DNA of 64,000 nt, taken from NCBI RefSeq assembly GCF_023923205.1, contig NZ_CP099490.1:124001-188000 (forward strand), in the 5' to 3' direction. Shown here in pieces: positions 1 to 9,284 of the stretch. Under the pieces are notes generated by a model. It was not told the origin of the DNA, made no database searches, and was given only the letters and a program-made list of their open reading frames with translations. Each line of letters begins with the position of its first letter. The stretch's first letter is position 1. The translations under genes were made by a program, and so were the position numbers. This DNA is from Ornithinimicrobium cryptoxanthini. GTDB taxonomy: Bacteria > Actinomycetota > Actinomycetes > Actinomycetales > Dermatophilaceae.

Positions 1-2
1 AG

Positions 3-3000
3 CTGCTCGACGCCGGCTGGGTGGACCCCGCCTACGCGTTCAGCTCCCGCGTGTGGGGAGATCCCGACACACCGGTGTTCATGGCCAACCGTGGGGACAA
101 CGTGCGGTTCCGGCTGATCCAGGGCTCGCACGAGGAGATGCACAACTTCGCGGTGCACGGGGTGCGCACCAAACACGACCCCCTGGACTATGCCTCGCCC
201 TACATCAACGCGCGCCACATCGGCGTCTCCGAGGCGTTCAACTTCGACGACGTCGGTGTGGACTGCGGGCTCGGCGGCAACGTGGTGTGCCCGACCCCGC
301 CGTTGGGCAACCAGCCGCGCGTCGCCGACTTCATGTACGGCGGGGCCGGGCTCGAGGACCTGTGGTTCGGAGCCTGGGGTGTCATGCGTGTCTTCGACCA
401 GACCACCGACAACCCGCTGATGCCCCTGCCAGACAACCAGAACACGCTGGTCACCGGCATCCCCCTGCCTGCGCCGGACCGCAACGCGGTCATCCCCCGG
501 GCGCAGCAGCCCGTGCCGGCCGCCTGCCCGACCGGTGCACCGCACAAGTCCTTCGAGGTGTCGGCGATCGACCTCTCCATCATGTACAACCGCTACGGCG
601 ACCACGACCCGTACGGACTGGCCTACGTCCTCAACGAGGACGTGGCCGCGGTGCGGTCCGGCGAGAAGGAGCTGGAGCCGCTCGTCATGCGCGTCAACGA
701 GGGTGACTGCGTGGTCGTCAGCCTCACTAACAGCGTGGACTGGGAGCACTTCGAGCAGCACGGCATGCTGGGCACGCTGGACGGCGACGCCCACATTGCC
801 TTGGAGCCCGAGTTCCCGATCCCGCCGGACGACGAGGACGGCGAGGAGCCCGAGTTCGAGCCCGGTGTCCCGTGGTTCGCGGGCAACCGCGTGTCCCTCC
901 ACCCCTCGCTCGTCCGCTACGACGTGCGGACCAGCGACGGGGCCACGATCGGCTACAACTTCGACCAGACCGCCGGGCCGGGGGACACGGTCCAGTACGT
1001 CTGGTACGCCGACGAGGTCAGGTACCACGACCCGGACAGCGAGCCGGCGCTGACCGACGGTGAGCTGGGTGCGATCCCGCTGACCGAGTTCGGGGACGTG
1101 CGCGGGCACCGGCACCACGGACTGCTCGCCGCGCTCGTCGTCGGCCCGCGGGACGCGCGCTACCGCGACCCGATCACTGGCGAGTTCGTCAACACCGGGG
1201 CGCAGGTCGACGTGCTCCCCGGCCGGCAGGGCGCCGACTACCGGGACGCCGTGCTCATGCACCACAACGGGCTCAACCTGCGCAGCGCGGATGGCGCCGT
1301 CCTCTTCGACCCGATCCCGGACGACTGGCCCGACGGTGGTGAACGCGCGATCAGCTACACGAACGCTCCGCTGCACCACCGCCTGGGACTGGACGGGCCG
1401 ATCACGGACTTCACGACGGATCCACCCCGCGACCGGGTCGGCTTCCCCTTCGACCGGGCCGGGTTCGGGGAGCAACTGGCCAACGTGTTCAGCACCACCT
1501 ACCCGGTCGAAGGCGCGCCTATCGGCGATCCGGACACGCCGATCATCCGGGCCTACCAGGGTGACCCGGTCCGCGTGCACGTGGTGCACTCCGCAGACCG
1601 TGCCCGGACGGTCGCCTACTTCCTCGGCGGGCACAGCTGGCTCGAGCACGCCTTCGACGCCGGCTCGGTCCGCACGGGTGTGGCCGGCTCGCTGGCCACC
1701 GGGAGCACGGCGACTCTGCACCTGGAGGCCGCCGGCGGACAGCTGCAGGCGGTCGGCGACTACAGGTACGGCGTCGCCAACGGCACCATGGGGCTGTCGT
1801 CCGGCAGTTGGGGCATCACCCGGGTCTACCAGCAGCCCGCGCCGGGGACCGAGCGGTTCCCCGTCCCGCTGGAGAGGTGCCAGAACCCCTACCTGGGCTG
1901 CAACCCGCTGCGGGTGATCAACGAGGCGCTGACGCCCGAGCCGGGCACGCCCGTGCTCGAGGTCAAGGCCGACCCGACAGTTGTGGCGACGCTGCCCGGT
2001 GAGGTGGCCGTCACCGCCCGGCTGACCGTGGACGGGCAGCCGCTGACCGGCGGCTACGATGTGCGGTTCGCCGCCCCTGCCCCGAACGCCTTCGAGGAGA
2101 CGGTGCGCACGGACGGGACGGGCACGGCGTCCACGACGGTGCCGGCCACGGCATACCCCGCGCCCGACGGTGTGCTCGAGATCACCGCCACCTCAACGGT
2201 CACCGTCACCACGGGCGACGGCGAGTCCGTGACGCGCGCCCTCGCCGGCGGCGTCCAGGTGCTCGTGCTCGACCCGGCCGATGCCACAGGCCCGACCGTC
2301 ACGGAGGTGCTGCCTGCCGAGGGCGCCGAAGGTGTCGTGCGGGACGGCCTCGTCCAGCTCGCCTTCTCCGAGCGGATCGATCCACTCGGCCTCGCCGACG
2401 GGATCCGGCTGGTGGACACCGTGACCGGCGGGACGGTTCCCGCCGACGTGGTGGAGGACCACTCCGAGGATTTGACCGTCTCGCGGGTCACCCTCACACC
2501 CGACTCGCGGCTCTCCGCCAACCGGGCCTACCGCGTCGAGGTCGACGCGTCCGTCGCGGACCTGCTGGGCAACGCCATGGCCGAGCAGTTCACCAGCACG
2601 TTCACCACGACGACCGTCCTGGTCGACCGGTTGGCGGGCGACCGGCGCTTCGGCACGGCAGCCGCCGTGAGCCGCTCGCAGTTCGAGCCGGGCGTCGACA
2701 CGGTGTTCGTCGCCAGCGGGGCGGCGTTCCCCGACGCCCTGTCCGGCGGCCCGGGTGCGGCGCTAGAGGGCGCTCCCCTGCTGCTCACCCATCAGAACAG
2801 CCTGCCGGCGGAGACGGCGGAGGAGCTGGCCCGCCTCAGCCCGCTCAACATCGTGGTGCTGGGAGGGGTCGCCGCGGTCGACTCGACCGTGCTGGAGGCA
2901 CTGCTCGACTACGTGCCGGCGGCCGGGACCGTGAAGCGGGTCGCGGGACCCGACCGGTTCGGCACCGCGGCAGAGGTCAGCTCGACCTTCTTCGCACCTG

Positions 3001-3560
3001 ATGCCGTGGACACGGTCTTCGTGGCCAGCGGCGCCAACTTCCCGGACGCGTTGGCCGGGAGCGCACCTGCTGCCAGGGACGGTTCACCGATGCTGCTGAC
3101 CCGGCCGGGCACCCTCCCGGCAGCCACGGAGGCGGAGCTGGCGCGGCTCGATCCGCAGCGAATCGTGGTGCTGGGCGGCCAGTCGTCGATCGACGACGCC
3201 GTGCTCGACGATATCCAGGCAGCCACCGGAGTGACGCCGGAGCGGATCTTCGGCTCCAACCGGGACGAGACGGCCGTCGCGGTGAGCGAGGAGTTCTATG
3301 CGCCGGTGACCGACCGGATCTATGTCGCGACCGGCGTGACCTTCCCGGACGCCCTGTCCGCCGGACCGGTGGCCGGGCTGCAAGGATCGCCGATCCTGCT
3401 GTCTCGGACCGGCACGGTGGCGGCGGCGGTGCGCGACGAGCTGGTCCGGCTGGACCCGGTCCACGTCCGGTTGCTCGGCGGCACCAGCGCCGTCAGCCAG
3501 GCGGTCGAGGACGACATCCGGACCTGGCTCAACGGTGGAGAGGGACCGACAGCCGAATGA
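3..3560 (+). CDS. Multicopper oxidase fused to three cell-wall-binding repeats (5' partial)
   Basis: The reading frame is open from base 3, so the true start lies upstream and the GTG at 21 is probably internal. Counting from that GTG, residues 1-620 look like cupredoxin domains of a multicopper oxidase of the MnxG/MofA-like type, with H41-NFAV-H46, the RGHRHHG cluster at 361-367 and a MHHNG segment near 413. Residues about 660-850 are Ig-like (a Big/SbsA-type fold is suggested by the LAFSERIDP and AYRVEVDASV strands). Residues about 867-1179 are three CWB2 repeats, each starting with R(L/V/I)xGxxR and containing PDALS/AG and a VLGG/LLGG strand. Expected role: secreted, wall-attached oxidation of Cu(I) or another metal or phenol. 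The classical HCHxxxHxxxGM type 1 signature is not visible, so the substrate is open. Its TGA overlaps the next ATG. Confidence 0.85.
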   Translation: MLDAGWVDPAYAFSSRVWGDPDTPVFMANRGDNVRFRLIQGSHEEMHNFAVHGVRTKHDPLDYASPYINARHIGVSEAFNFDDVGVDCGLGGNVVCPTPPLGNQPRVADFMYGGAGLEDLWFGAWGVMRVFDQTTDNPLMPLPDNQNTLVTGIPLPAPDRNAVIPRAQQPVPAACPTGAPHKSFEVSAIDLSIMYNRYGDHDPYGLAYVLNEDVAAVRSGEKELEPLVMRVNEGDCVVVSLTNSVDWEHFEQHGMLGTLDGDAHIALEPEFPIPPDDEDGEEPEFEPGVPWFAGNRVSLHPSLVRYDVRTSDGATIGYNFDQTAGPGDTVQYVWYADEVRYHDPDSEPALTDGELGAIPLTEFGDVRGHRHHGLLAALVVGPRDARYRDPITGEFVNTGAQVDVLPGRQGADYRDAVLMHHNGLNLRSADGAVLFDPIPDDWPDGGERAISYTNAPLHHRLGLDGPITDFTTDPPRDRVGFPFDRAGFGEQLANVFSTTYPVEGAPIGDPDTPIIRAYQGDPVRVHVVHSADRARTVAYFLGGHSWLEHAFDAGSVRTGVAGSLATGSTATLHLEAAGGQLQAVGDYRYGVANGTMGLSSGSWGITRVYQQPAPGTERFPVPLERCQNPYLGCNPLRVINEALTPEPGTPVLEVKADPTVVATLPGEVAVTARLTVDGQPLTGGYDVRFAAPAPNAFEETVRTDGTGTASTTVPATAYPAPDGVLEITATSTVTVTTGDGESVTRALAGGVQVLVLDPADATGPTVTEVLPAEGAEGVVRDGLVQLAFSERIDPLGLADGIRLVDTVTGGTVPADVVEDHSEDLTVSRVTLTPDSRLSANRAYRVEVDASVADLLGNAMAEQFTSTFTTTTVLVDRLAGDRRFGTAAAVSRSQFEPGVDTVFVASGAAFPDALSGGPGAALEGAPLLLTHQNSLPAETAEELARLSPLNIVVLGGVAAVDSTVLEALLDYVPAAGTVKRVAGPDRFGTAAEVSSTFFAPDAVDTVFVASGANFPDALAGSAPAARDGSPMLLTRPGTLPAATEAELARLDPQRIVVLGGQSSIDDAVLDDIQAATGVTPERIFGSNRDETAVAVSEEFYAPVTDRIYVATGVTFPDALSAGPVAGLQGSPILLSRTGTVAAAVRDELVRLDPVHVRLLGGTSAVSQAVEDDIRTWLNGGEGPTAE

Positions 3561-4144
3561 CCCTGACGGTTCCTCCACAGGCCGCCCACACCTCCCCCGC
3601 CCGGCGGCGGGGGATGGCGTGGGCCGCCGTCGCGGTAGGTGTGGCCCTGCTCGCCGTGCTGAGCCTCTGGGGGCAGATGAGCGGCACGGGCCGGGCCCTC
3701 GTCGGCAGCGAGGTCCCCCACGACGGGGGCAGCTTCGTGGTGACCGAAGCCTGGACGACGGTCGACCCGATGATGCTCATGCACCCGGACGACGCCGACA
3801 ACTTCGCGGCGCTGGGAATGCAGATGGGCGCGATGTCGGCAATGTTGCCCGATGCCATCCCGGGCGGCTCCAAGCGGGTCGCGATCGAGCTCGCAATGTC
3901 GGCAGGCGGGGAGGAGATGACCTTTCCTGCCGGCCAGACCTCGCTGACCGCGGACGGTGTTTCCTACGGCCCCTACCTGGCGCTGCTGGGCGACGAGAGC
4001 CTGCCACCCGGCACGCGCATCAACGCGGTCGTCATCTTCGAGGTTCCCATGGACACCGGGGCGGCGCAGTTCCGGCTCGGTCCGGACAGCGACCAGGTCC
4101 ACGTGGACGTCGGCGCCGGCGGCGGCGGTGGACATCAGCACTAG
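3557..4144 (+). CDS. Met/His-rich membrane-anchored protein of the copper cluster
   Basis: This 195-residue protein starts in the ATGA overlap with the oxidase gene, so the two are translationally coupled. An RRR motif (17-19) followed by a hydrophobic segment (about 20-40) gives an uncleaved signal anchor with the rest outside. Residues 72-96 carry seven methionines (72, 73, 75, 88, 90, 93, 96) plus H76, and the C-terminus ends in a glycine run closed by HQH. Such Met and His clusters are typical of periplasmic or extracellular copper handling. The position between a multicopper oxidase and CopCD supports a copper-shuttling role, which is an inference. I do not recognise a named family. Confidence 0.75.
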   Translation: MTLTVPPQAAHTSPARRRGMAWAAVAVGVALLAVLSLWGQMSGTGRALVGSEVPHDGGSFVVTEAWTTVDPMMLMHPDDADNFAALGMQMGAMSAMLPDAIPGGSKRVAIELAMSAGGEEMTFPAGQTSLTADGVSYGPYLALLGDESLPPGTRINAVVIFEVPMDTGAAQFRLGPDSDQVHVDVGAGGGGGHQH

Positions 4145-4154
4145 GGGGTATGAC

Positions 4155-5771
4155 GTGACAACTTTGCTTCGTGTCGGGACCAGGCTCGTGATCCTGCTCG
4201 CGCTCATCGTGATTCCGATGGCCGCGCTCGCCGGACCTGCGCAGGCGCACGCCTCGCTCGTCTCCTCCGACCCGGTGGCCGACACGCTCTACGACGTCGG
4301 CCCGGAGGCCGTCACCCTGGAGTTCAACGAGCCGGTCGAGGTCGATCTCGGTGGCGTCCGGGTCTTCGGGCCGTCGGGTGAGCGTGTCGACGACGCAACC
4401 GAGCGGGCGGGGGACAGCTTGGTCGTCAGGGCCGGCGTCGACACTGCCGCGACCGGCACCTACACGGTGGCGTGGACGGTCGTCTCCGCCGACTCGCACG
4501 TGCTGTCCGGCGCCTTCGTCTTCCACGTCGGCGCCCGCAGCGGTGCCGTCGACATCGACCGTTCCGACCCCGCGGCGCTCGTGGCGGCCCGGTGGCTCGC
4601 CCGGTGGGCGTTGCTCGCGGGCACGACGGTGCTCGGTGGTCTCGTCCTCTTCCGGGCCGCAGCACCCTGGGCGGGTTTGGACTCCGCCCGGGCTGGCCGG
4701 CTGGCGCAGCTGGCCGCCGGTGCCCTGCTGGTCGGAGCCGCGGCCAAGCTGTTCGTGCACGTCACCGACGCGTCCGCCCGTCCCCTTCTCGAGGTTGCCG
4801 CACTCCTCGGTGACGCTGTCCTCGGCACCCGCGCCGGCCTGCTCGACGGAGCCCGCGTGCTGGCGGGTGTGCTCGCCGTCATCGCGGTCGTGCGCTGGCG
4901 CTCGAGGTATGCGGTGCCGCTCGCGGGGGCGGCGGTGCTCACCACGATCGTGACGCTCGGTTTCTCCGGCCACGCGTGGACGTCGCCCGCGCCCGCTGTC
5001 TCGGTGGCGGCCGACATCGTGCACCACGGCGCGGCGGCCGTGTGGATCGGCGGCGTCGCCGCCCTGGCCCTGGTGCTCGCGCCGTCCGAGGGAGGTGCCC
5101 AGGAGGACGTCGCCCGAGCGGTGCGCCGGTTCTCGGTGCTGGCGCTCTGGTCGATCGTCGTGGTGACGGTGACCGGCATCGTCTCCGCCCTGCTGCAGAG
5201 CGGGCTGGCGCCGGGGACCCTGCTGTCGACCCGCTACGGGACCACGCTCATCGTCAAGCTGGTCCTGGTGGCCGCCGTCGTCGGGCTCGGCTGGTGGCAG
5301 CGGTCCCGACTGCTGGAGACGGTGACCAGGTCCGGCCGTCTCTTCCGCACGGCGCGCGGTGAGCTGGTCGTCGCGACGGTCATCCTCGCCACGACGGCAC
5401 TGCTCGTCGACACGGTCCCGGCGCGGGAGTCGCTGGAGCCGCAGCCGTTCCAGTCGAGCGCGACCGACGAGGGCGGCACGGTCTCGGTGCTCGTCACCCC
5501 CAGTCGGAGTGGGGACAACGCGATCCACCTGACGTTCTTCGACCGGGTCGGGTCGCCGCGGGGCATCGACGCCGCCTCGGCCACGGTGGTCCAGGGTGAC
5601 CTGCCGCCGCGTTCGATCGAGCTCGAGCCCCTGGCAGGGAGCCACTGGGTCGCACCGCTCGTCAGTCTCCCGGCGGGGGGCACGTGGACGCTCAACGTCG
5701 AGACGCTCGGCAGCTCGGAGCAGACCAGCTTCAGCGTCGAGATCGACGTGGCGGAGCGTGCCACCACCTGA
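4155..5771 (+). CDS. Copper resistance protein, CopC-CopD fusion with C-terminal YtkA-like domain
   Basis: Start GTG at 4155 follows a GGGGG ribosome site and sits 10 bases after the previous stop; the longer open frame upstream overlaps the neighbour and is not used. The 538-residue product has a signal peptide ending AQA, leaving H32 as the mature N-terminus, which is the Cu(II) ligand position of CopC. The CopC domain follows (about 32-125) with the conserved SADSH motif. About eight membrane helices form the CopD part (about 145-430) with the HGAAAVWIGG motif, and a beta-rich YtkA/FixH-like outer domain closes the protein. Known relatives such as YcnJ import or manage copper at the membrane. 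It completes the oxidase, Met/His protein, CopCD operon. Confidence 0.9.
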   Translation: MTTLLRVGTRLVILLALIVIPMAALAGPAQAHASLVSSDPVADTLYDVGPEAVTLEFNEPVEVDLGGVRVFGPSGERVDDATERAGDSLVVRAGVDTAATGTYTVAWTVVSADSHVLSGAFVFHVGARSGAVDIDRSDPAALVAARWLARWALLAGTTVLGGLVLFRAAAPWAGLDSARAGRLAQLAAGALLVGAAAKLFVHVTDASARPLLEVAALLGDAVLGTRAGLLDGARVLAGVLAVIAVVRWRSRYAVPLAGAAVLTTIVTLGFSGHAWTSPAPAVSVAADIVHHGAAAVWIGGVAALALVLAPSEGGAQEDVARAVRRFSVLALWSIVVVTVTGIVSALLQSGLAPGTLLSTRYGTTLIVKLVLVAAVVGLGWWQRSRLLETVTRSGRLFRTARGELVVATVILATTALLVDTVPARESLEPQPFQSSATDEGGTVSVLVTPSRSGDNAIHLTFFDRVGSPRGIDAASATVVQGDLPPRSIELEPLAGSHWVAPLVSLPAGGTWTLNVETLGSSEQTSFSVEIDVAERATT

Positions 5772-5786
5772 CACCCACGAACCACG

Positions 5787-5825
5787 GGCGGGCCTGGCGC
5801 CCGGCCCGAGCACCCACGGCCCGCC
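5787..5825. terminator. GC-rich hairpin between convergent genes
   Basis: Arms GGCGGGCC (5787-5794) and GGCCCGCC (5818-5825) are perfect complements and a smaller CGGGCC/GGCCCG stem nests at their base. It lies in the 100-base gap where the copper operon (plus) meets the oxidoreductase (minus). There is no T tract, so it would be a non-canonical, possibly bidirectional terminator. Confidence 0.4.
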
Positions 5826-5871
5826 AGGCCTGTCCGCACCCTGCTGCGTGACGCTTCGCTGGTGCGGGGCG

Positions 5872-6777
5872 TCAGGGCACGATCACGACCTTGCCGAGCG
5901 TGTGACCGGACTCCACGGCCGCGAGCGCGTCGCGGGCCTGCTCGAGCGGATACTCCGCACTGATCAGCGGCGTGACCACCTCATAGCCGACCACCGACGT
6001 GATCTTTTCGAGGGACTCGGGGTTGTGGACCCGTCCCCTGCCGCCCAGCTCGGTCACCGTGGCGTCGTCGGCAGCCGAGATGACCAGTTCGGGCGACTTG
6101 GCCAGCGGTGTGACGTCGCGCAGCGGCTGGCCACCCACCAGGTCGATGACCAGGTCAACACCCTCCGGTGCGATCTCGCGCACTGCCGCGGCCGCCCCGT
6201 CACCAGAGGCGACGAACGTGGCACCGCTGGACTCCACCAGCTCGCGCTTGGACTCCGAGGCGATCCCGATGACGCTGAACTGGTGGACCTTGCCGATGCC
6301 GGCCACCAGGTGACCGACTCCGCCGCCGGCACCGAGGATGAGCAGGGTCTGGCCCGCCTCCAGCTCGATGTCGTGGGTGAGGTCGTATGCCGTGGTGCCG
6401 GCAACCGGGATCGTCGCCGCCACCGCGAAGGAGATGTCCTCGGGCTTGGGCTGGGTGTCGCCGACGCGCAGCACGGCGTGGTCGGCGAACCCGCCCTCAC
6501 CCGGGGCGACGGAGCCGAGGACCTCGTCCCCCACGGCATACTCCTCGACGTCCGGTCCCACAGCGGTGACTATGCCGGAGACCTCAAAACCCAGCGCCCG
6601 GGGCAGCTCTCCCTCGCGACCGAACGCCCCCTCGCGCAGCTTCGCGTCGGCCGGGTTCACCCCGGCGGCGCGGACCTCGACCAGGATCTCGCCCGCTGCC
6701 GGTTGGGGGACGGGACGCTCGGTGAGCTCCTCTTCCTCCGGTCCGCCGAACTGGTTGAACACATAGATGCGTGACAT
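5872..6777 (-). CDS. NADP-dependent zinc-free alcohol dehydrogenase/quinone reductase family protein
   Basis: The ATG at 6777 has an AAGGAG site 7 bases upstream; the longer open frame overlaps the ATPase gene and is rejected. The 301-residue protein is a medium-chain dehydrogenase/reductase: an N-terminal GroES-like domain (VRAAGVNPAD, LGFEVSGIV) and a Rossmann domain with LILGAGGGVGHLV. Zinc ligands are not evident, as in quinone oxidoreductases. It is the third gene of a metal operon (HMA protein, P-type ATPase, reductase), spaced 79 bases from the ATPase. A role in detoxifying quinones or electrophiles during metal or oxidative stress is plausible but inferred. Confidence 0.85.
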   Translation of the reverse strand: MSRIYVFNQFGGPEEEELTERPVPQPAAGEILVEVRAAGVNPADAKLREGAFGREGELPRALGFEVSGIVTAVGPDVEEYAVGDEVLGSVAPGEGGFADHAVLRVGDTQPKPEDISFAVAATIPVAGTTAYDLTHDIELEAGQTLLILGAGGGVGHLVAGIGKVHQFSVIGIASESKRELVESSGATFVASGDGAAAAVREIAPEGVDLVIDLVGGQPLRDVTPLAKSPELVISAADDATVTELGGRGRVHNPESLEKITSVVGYEVVTPLISAEYPLEQARDALAAVESGHTLGKVVIVP

Positions 6778-6856
6778 CAGGACTCCTTCTCTTGTGGTGC
6801 AGGTATGCCGTGCGACGCCGGCCGACCTGTGGGGGTCGGCCGGCGTAGGGGTGGGG

Positions 6857-8809
6857 TCAGGCCGGCTGGGTGACCCGGGCCTCGTCGTGGGTGAGCGACG
6901 AGCCCGTGCCGTCCGTGGACCGGGTGCCGGTGCGCTCCTTGCGTCGGCGCAGCAGGCGCATCGCGTTGCCGATGACGACCAGGACCGAGATCTCGTGGAC
7001 CAGCATCCCGATGGCCATCGTGACACCACCGAAGAGGACTCCGGCGAGCAGGACGGCGACGGTGCCGAGCGCGATCACGATGTTCTGGCGCATGTTGTTG
7101 ACCGTGCGCCTGGCCAGCGACACTGCCTCCGGCAGCTTGAGCAGGTTGTCCCGCATCAGCGCGATGTCAGCAGTCTCGATCGCCACGCCGGTGCCTGCGG
7201 CGCCCATCGCCACACCGATGTCGGCGGTGGCCAGGGCCGGCGCATCGTTCACGCCGTCACCGACCATCGCGACGGTGTAGCCCTGACGCTGCAGGTCGGC
7301 CACGGCCTCCAGCTTGTCCTCCGGCAGGAGACCGGCGCGGACCTCGTCGACGCCGACCTGGGCGGCGACGGCCCGGGCCACGGGCTCGATGTCGCCGGTC
7401 AGCATGATGACCTTCTTGACACCGTGCTCGTGCAGGCGGGCCACCATCTCCTTGGCGTCCGTGCGGATCTGGTCAGCGACGGCAACCACTCCGAGGACCT
7501 GCCCATCGCGGGCCACCACCATCGGGGTGCGGCCAGCGGCAGCCAGCTCCTGGACCACCTGGGCGACGCGTGCGTCGTCCGCGGTGTCGTGACCCTGCTC
7601 GGACTCGATGAGGGCCAGGTTGCCGACGGCGACCCGGTGACCGTCGATGGTGGCCACAATGCCCTTGCCCGGCACCGGCTCAGTGTGCTCCGGCAGGCCC
7701 ACGACCGGGAGTCCGGCCGCAGTGGCGGCCTCGATGATCGGCCTGGCCAGCGGGTGCTCCGACCCGGCCTCGGCGCGGGCGGCCGTCTGCAGCAGCTCGT
7801 CACGGTCGACGTCCGCGTGCAGCGGGACCACGTCGGTCAGCTGGGGGCGACCCTCCGTCAGGGTGCCGGTCTTGTCCAGCGCCACCGCGTCGATCTTGGC
7901 GGAGGTCTCCAGGAACTCGCCACCCTTGATCAGGATGCCGTCCTTGGCTCCACGGCCGATGCCGGCCACGATCGAGACGGGGATGGAGATGACCAGGGCG
8001 CCCGGGCAGGCGATGACCAGCAGCGTCAGGGCCAGGACGATGTCGCGGGTGACCAGACCGAAGATGATGGCCATCACGATGATGGCCGGGGTGTACCAGG
8101 CCGAGAAGCGGTCCATGAACGCAGCGGTCCTCGCCTTGGCGTCCTGGGCCTCCTCGACACGGTGGATGATGCGGGCCAGGGTGGTGTCCGCGCCCACACC
8201 GGTCGCGGTCACCTGCAGGAACCCACTGGTGGTGATGGTGCCGGCGAAGACCTTGTCGTCCGTGGCCTTCTCGACCGGGATGGACTCCCCGGTGATGGAG
8301 GCCTCGTCGATGGAGCCGGCCCCGCCGGAGACGACACCGTCGACCGGCACCTTGGTGCCGTTCTTGACCAGGACGGTCTCGCCGGTGATGACCTCGGCAG
8401 CCGGGACCTCGACCTGCTCACCGTCCCGCAGGACGACAGCGACGTCGGGGGCGACCGCGATGAGCTCGGCCAGGGCCGAGCGCGTCTTGTTGAGGGTCGC
8501 GGACTCCAGGGCGTGACCGATCGCGAACAGGAAGGTCACCGCGGCGGCCTCCCAGTACTCCCCGATGATGACCGCACCGATGGCGGCGATCGACACCAGC
8601 AGGTCGATGCCGATCACCTTGGCACTCAGGGCGTTCCACGCCTTGATGACGACCGGTGTGCCGGCGACGACAGCGGCGGCGACCATGAGGATGTCCCCCC
8701 AGGTGGCGGCGTCCAGGAGTCGGCTCGAGGCCAGCGATGCCAGGATCAGCAGCCCTGAGACGACAGGCACAGTCCAGCGGCCGTGCAGCCACTCGTGGAC
8801 CTTGTTCAT
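6857..8809 (-). CDS. P1B-type heavy-metal ATPase with CPG instead of CPC motif
   Basis: This 650-residue pump shows TGES (173-176, actuator), CPG (268-270) in the metal-binding membrane helix, DKTGT (312-316, phosphorylated D312), SEHPLA (nucleotide domain) and GDGVNDAPAL. The last helices carry HEISVLVVIGNA, similar to the HEG(G/S)T motif of P1B-4 pumps. There is no N-terminal HMA domain; a separate HMA protein is encoded just upstream. Family knowledge says the CPx residues and the last-helix motif set metal choice, so the CPG/HEIS combination makes copper unlikely and Zn, Co, Cd or Fe more plausible; this is inference. The start ATG has a GAGAACGAG-like purine run upstream. Confidence 0.9.
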   Translation of the reverse strand: MNKVHEWLHGRWTVPVVSGLLILASLASSRLLDAATWGDILMVAAAVVAGTPVVIKAWNALSAKVIGIDLLVSIAAIGAVIIGEYWEAAAVTFLFAIGHALESATLNKTRSALAELIAVAPDVAVVLRDGEQVEVPAAEVITGETVLVKNGTKVPVDGVVSGGAGSIDEASITGESIPVEKATDDKVFAGTITTSGFLQVTATGVGADTTLARIIHRVEEAQDAKARTAAFMDRFSAWYTPAIIVMAIIFGLVTRDIVLALTLLVIACPGALVISIPVSIVAGIGRGAKDGILIKGGEFLETSAKIDAVALDKTGTLTEGRPQLTDVVPLHADVDRDELLQTAARAEAGSEHPLARPIIEAATAAGLPVVGLPEHTEPVPGKGIVATIDGHRVAVGNLALIESEQGHDTADDARVAQVVQELAAAGRTPMVVARDGQVLGVVAVADQIRTDAKEMVARLHEHGVKKVIMLTGDIEPVARAVAAQVGVDEVRAGLLPEDKLEAVADLQRQGYTVAMVGDGVNDAPALATADIGVAMGAAGTGVAIETADIALMRDNLLKLPEAVSLARRTVNNMRQNIVIALGTVAVLLAGVLFGGVTMAIGMLVHEISVLVVIGNAMRLLRRRKERTGTRSTDGTGSSLTHDEARVTQPA

Positions 8810-8925
8810 CTCGTTCTCTTCCTCTCAAGTCTCAGCAAGCTGGGCGGTCCGAACCACCCCAAGAATGGGTTCTCTGCGGTCCGAAGGACCCCCAAATCCG
8901 GGGTATGTCGGACCCTCACCGGCCA

Positions 8926-8949
8926 GGCCCCCTCCCGTGGGGAGGGGCC
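8926..8949 (-). other. GC hairpin between HMA protein gene and ATPase gene
   Basis: CCCCTCCC (8929-8936) pairs with GGGAGGGG (8940-8947), with GG/CC extending the stem past a bulge. It lies in the 168-base gap 8810-8977 and has no T tract. It could damp transcription between the first gene and the ATPase or stabilise the first message. The same gap holds a direct repeat GCGGTCCGAA at 8844-8853 and 8876-8885. Confidence 0.35.
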
Positions 8950-8977
8950 AGGCCCGCGCGTGGTGACCGAGGTTTCC

Positions 8978-9214
8978 TCAGAAGGCCGCGGCCTTAGCCG
9001 TGTAGCCAGCCTTGGCGATGGCGGCGACCAGGTCCTCCGTCGTGGCCAGTGCGGGGTCGTGCATCACCTCGACGCGAGCGGAGGCGAAGTGCACCTTCAC
9101 CGACTCGACGCCCTTGAGGCGACCGACCTGCTTCTCGATCTTGGCCACACAGGAGGGGCAGGAGAAGCCTTCGGCCCGAAGGATGGTCTTGGTGGTGCTC
9201 GTCGTGGTGCTCAT
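8978..9214 (-). CDS. Small heavy-metal-associated (HMA) domain protein
   Basis: The chosen ATG at 9214 has AAGGAA 6 bases upstream; an in-frame ATG at 9250 would add 12 residues. The 78-residue protein is a single HMA fold: ILRAEGF, then the metal loop S18-C19-P20-S21-C22, a helix with KIEKQVGRLKGV and VHFASARVEV. The usual GMTCxxC methionine is replaced by F17. It is the first gene of the operon with the CPG-type ATPase, which itself lacks an HMA domain, so this protein probably delivers metal to that pump or regulates it in trans. Confidence 0.85.
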   Translation of the reverse strand: MSTTTSTTKTILRAEGFSCPSCVAKIEKQVGRLKGVESVKVHFASARVEVMHDPALATTEDLVAAIAKAGYTAKAAAF

Positions 9215-9284
9215 GATGTTCCTTTCCTCGTCTGCCCTTCTGCTGGGCACTAACTACAAACTACGGAGTTTGCCGAGGCTTCTC

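Noticed and set aside
6767-8758. 663-codon open frame on the plus strand opposite the metal ATPase
   Set aside because: It lies entirely antisense to a clear P-type ATPase and has biased composition (Asp/Gly/His/Arg rich) with no domain; such shadows are usual at 70% GC.
8844-8885. GCGGTCCGAA direct repeat as an operator
   Set aside because: Two copies, 32 bases apart, between two genes of one operon; no promoter evidence, so kept only as a note.
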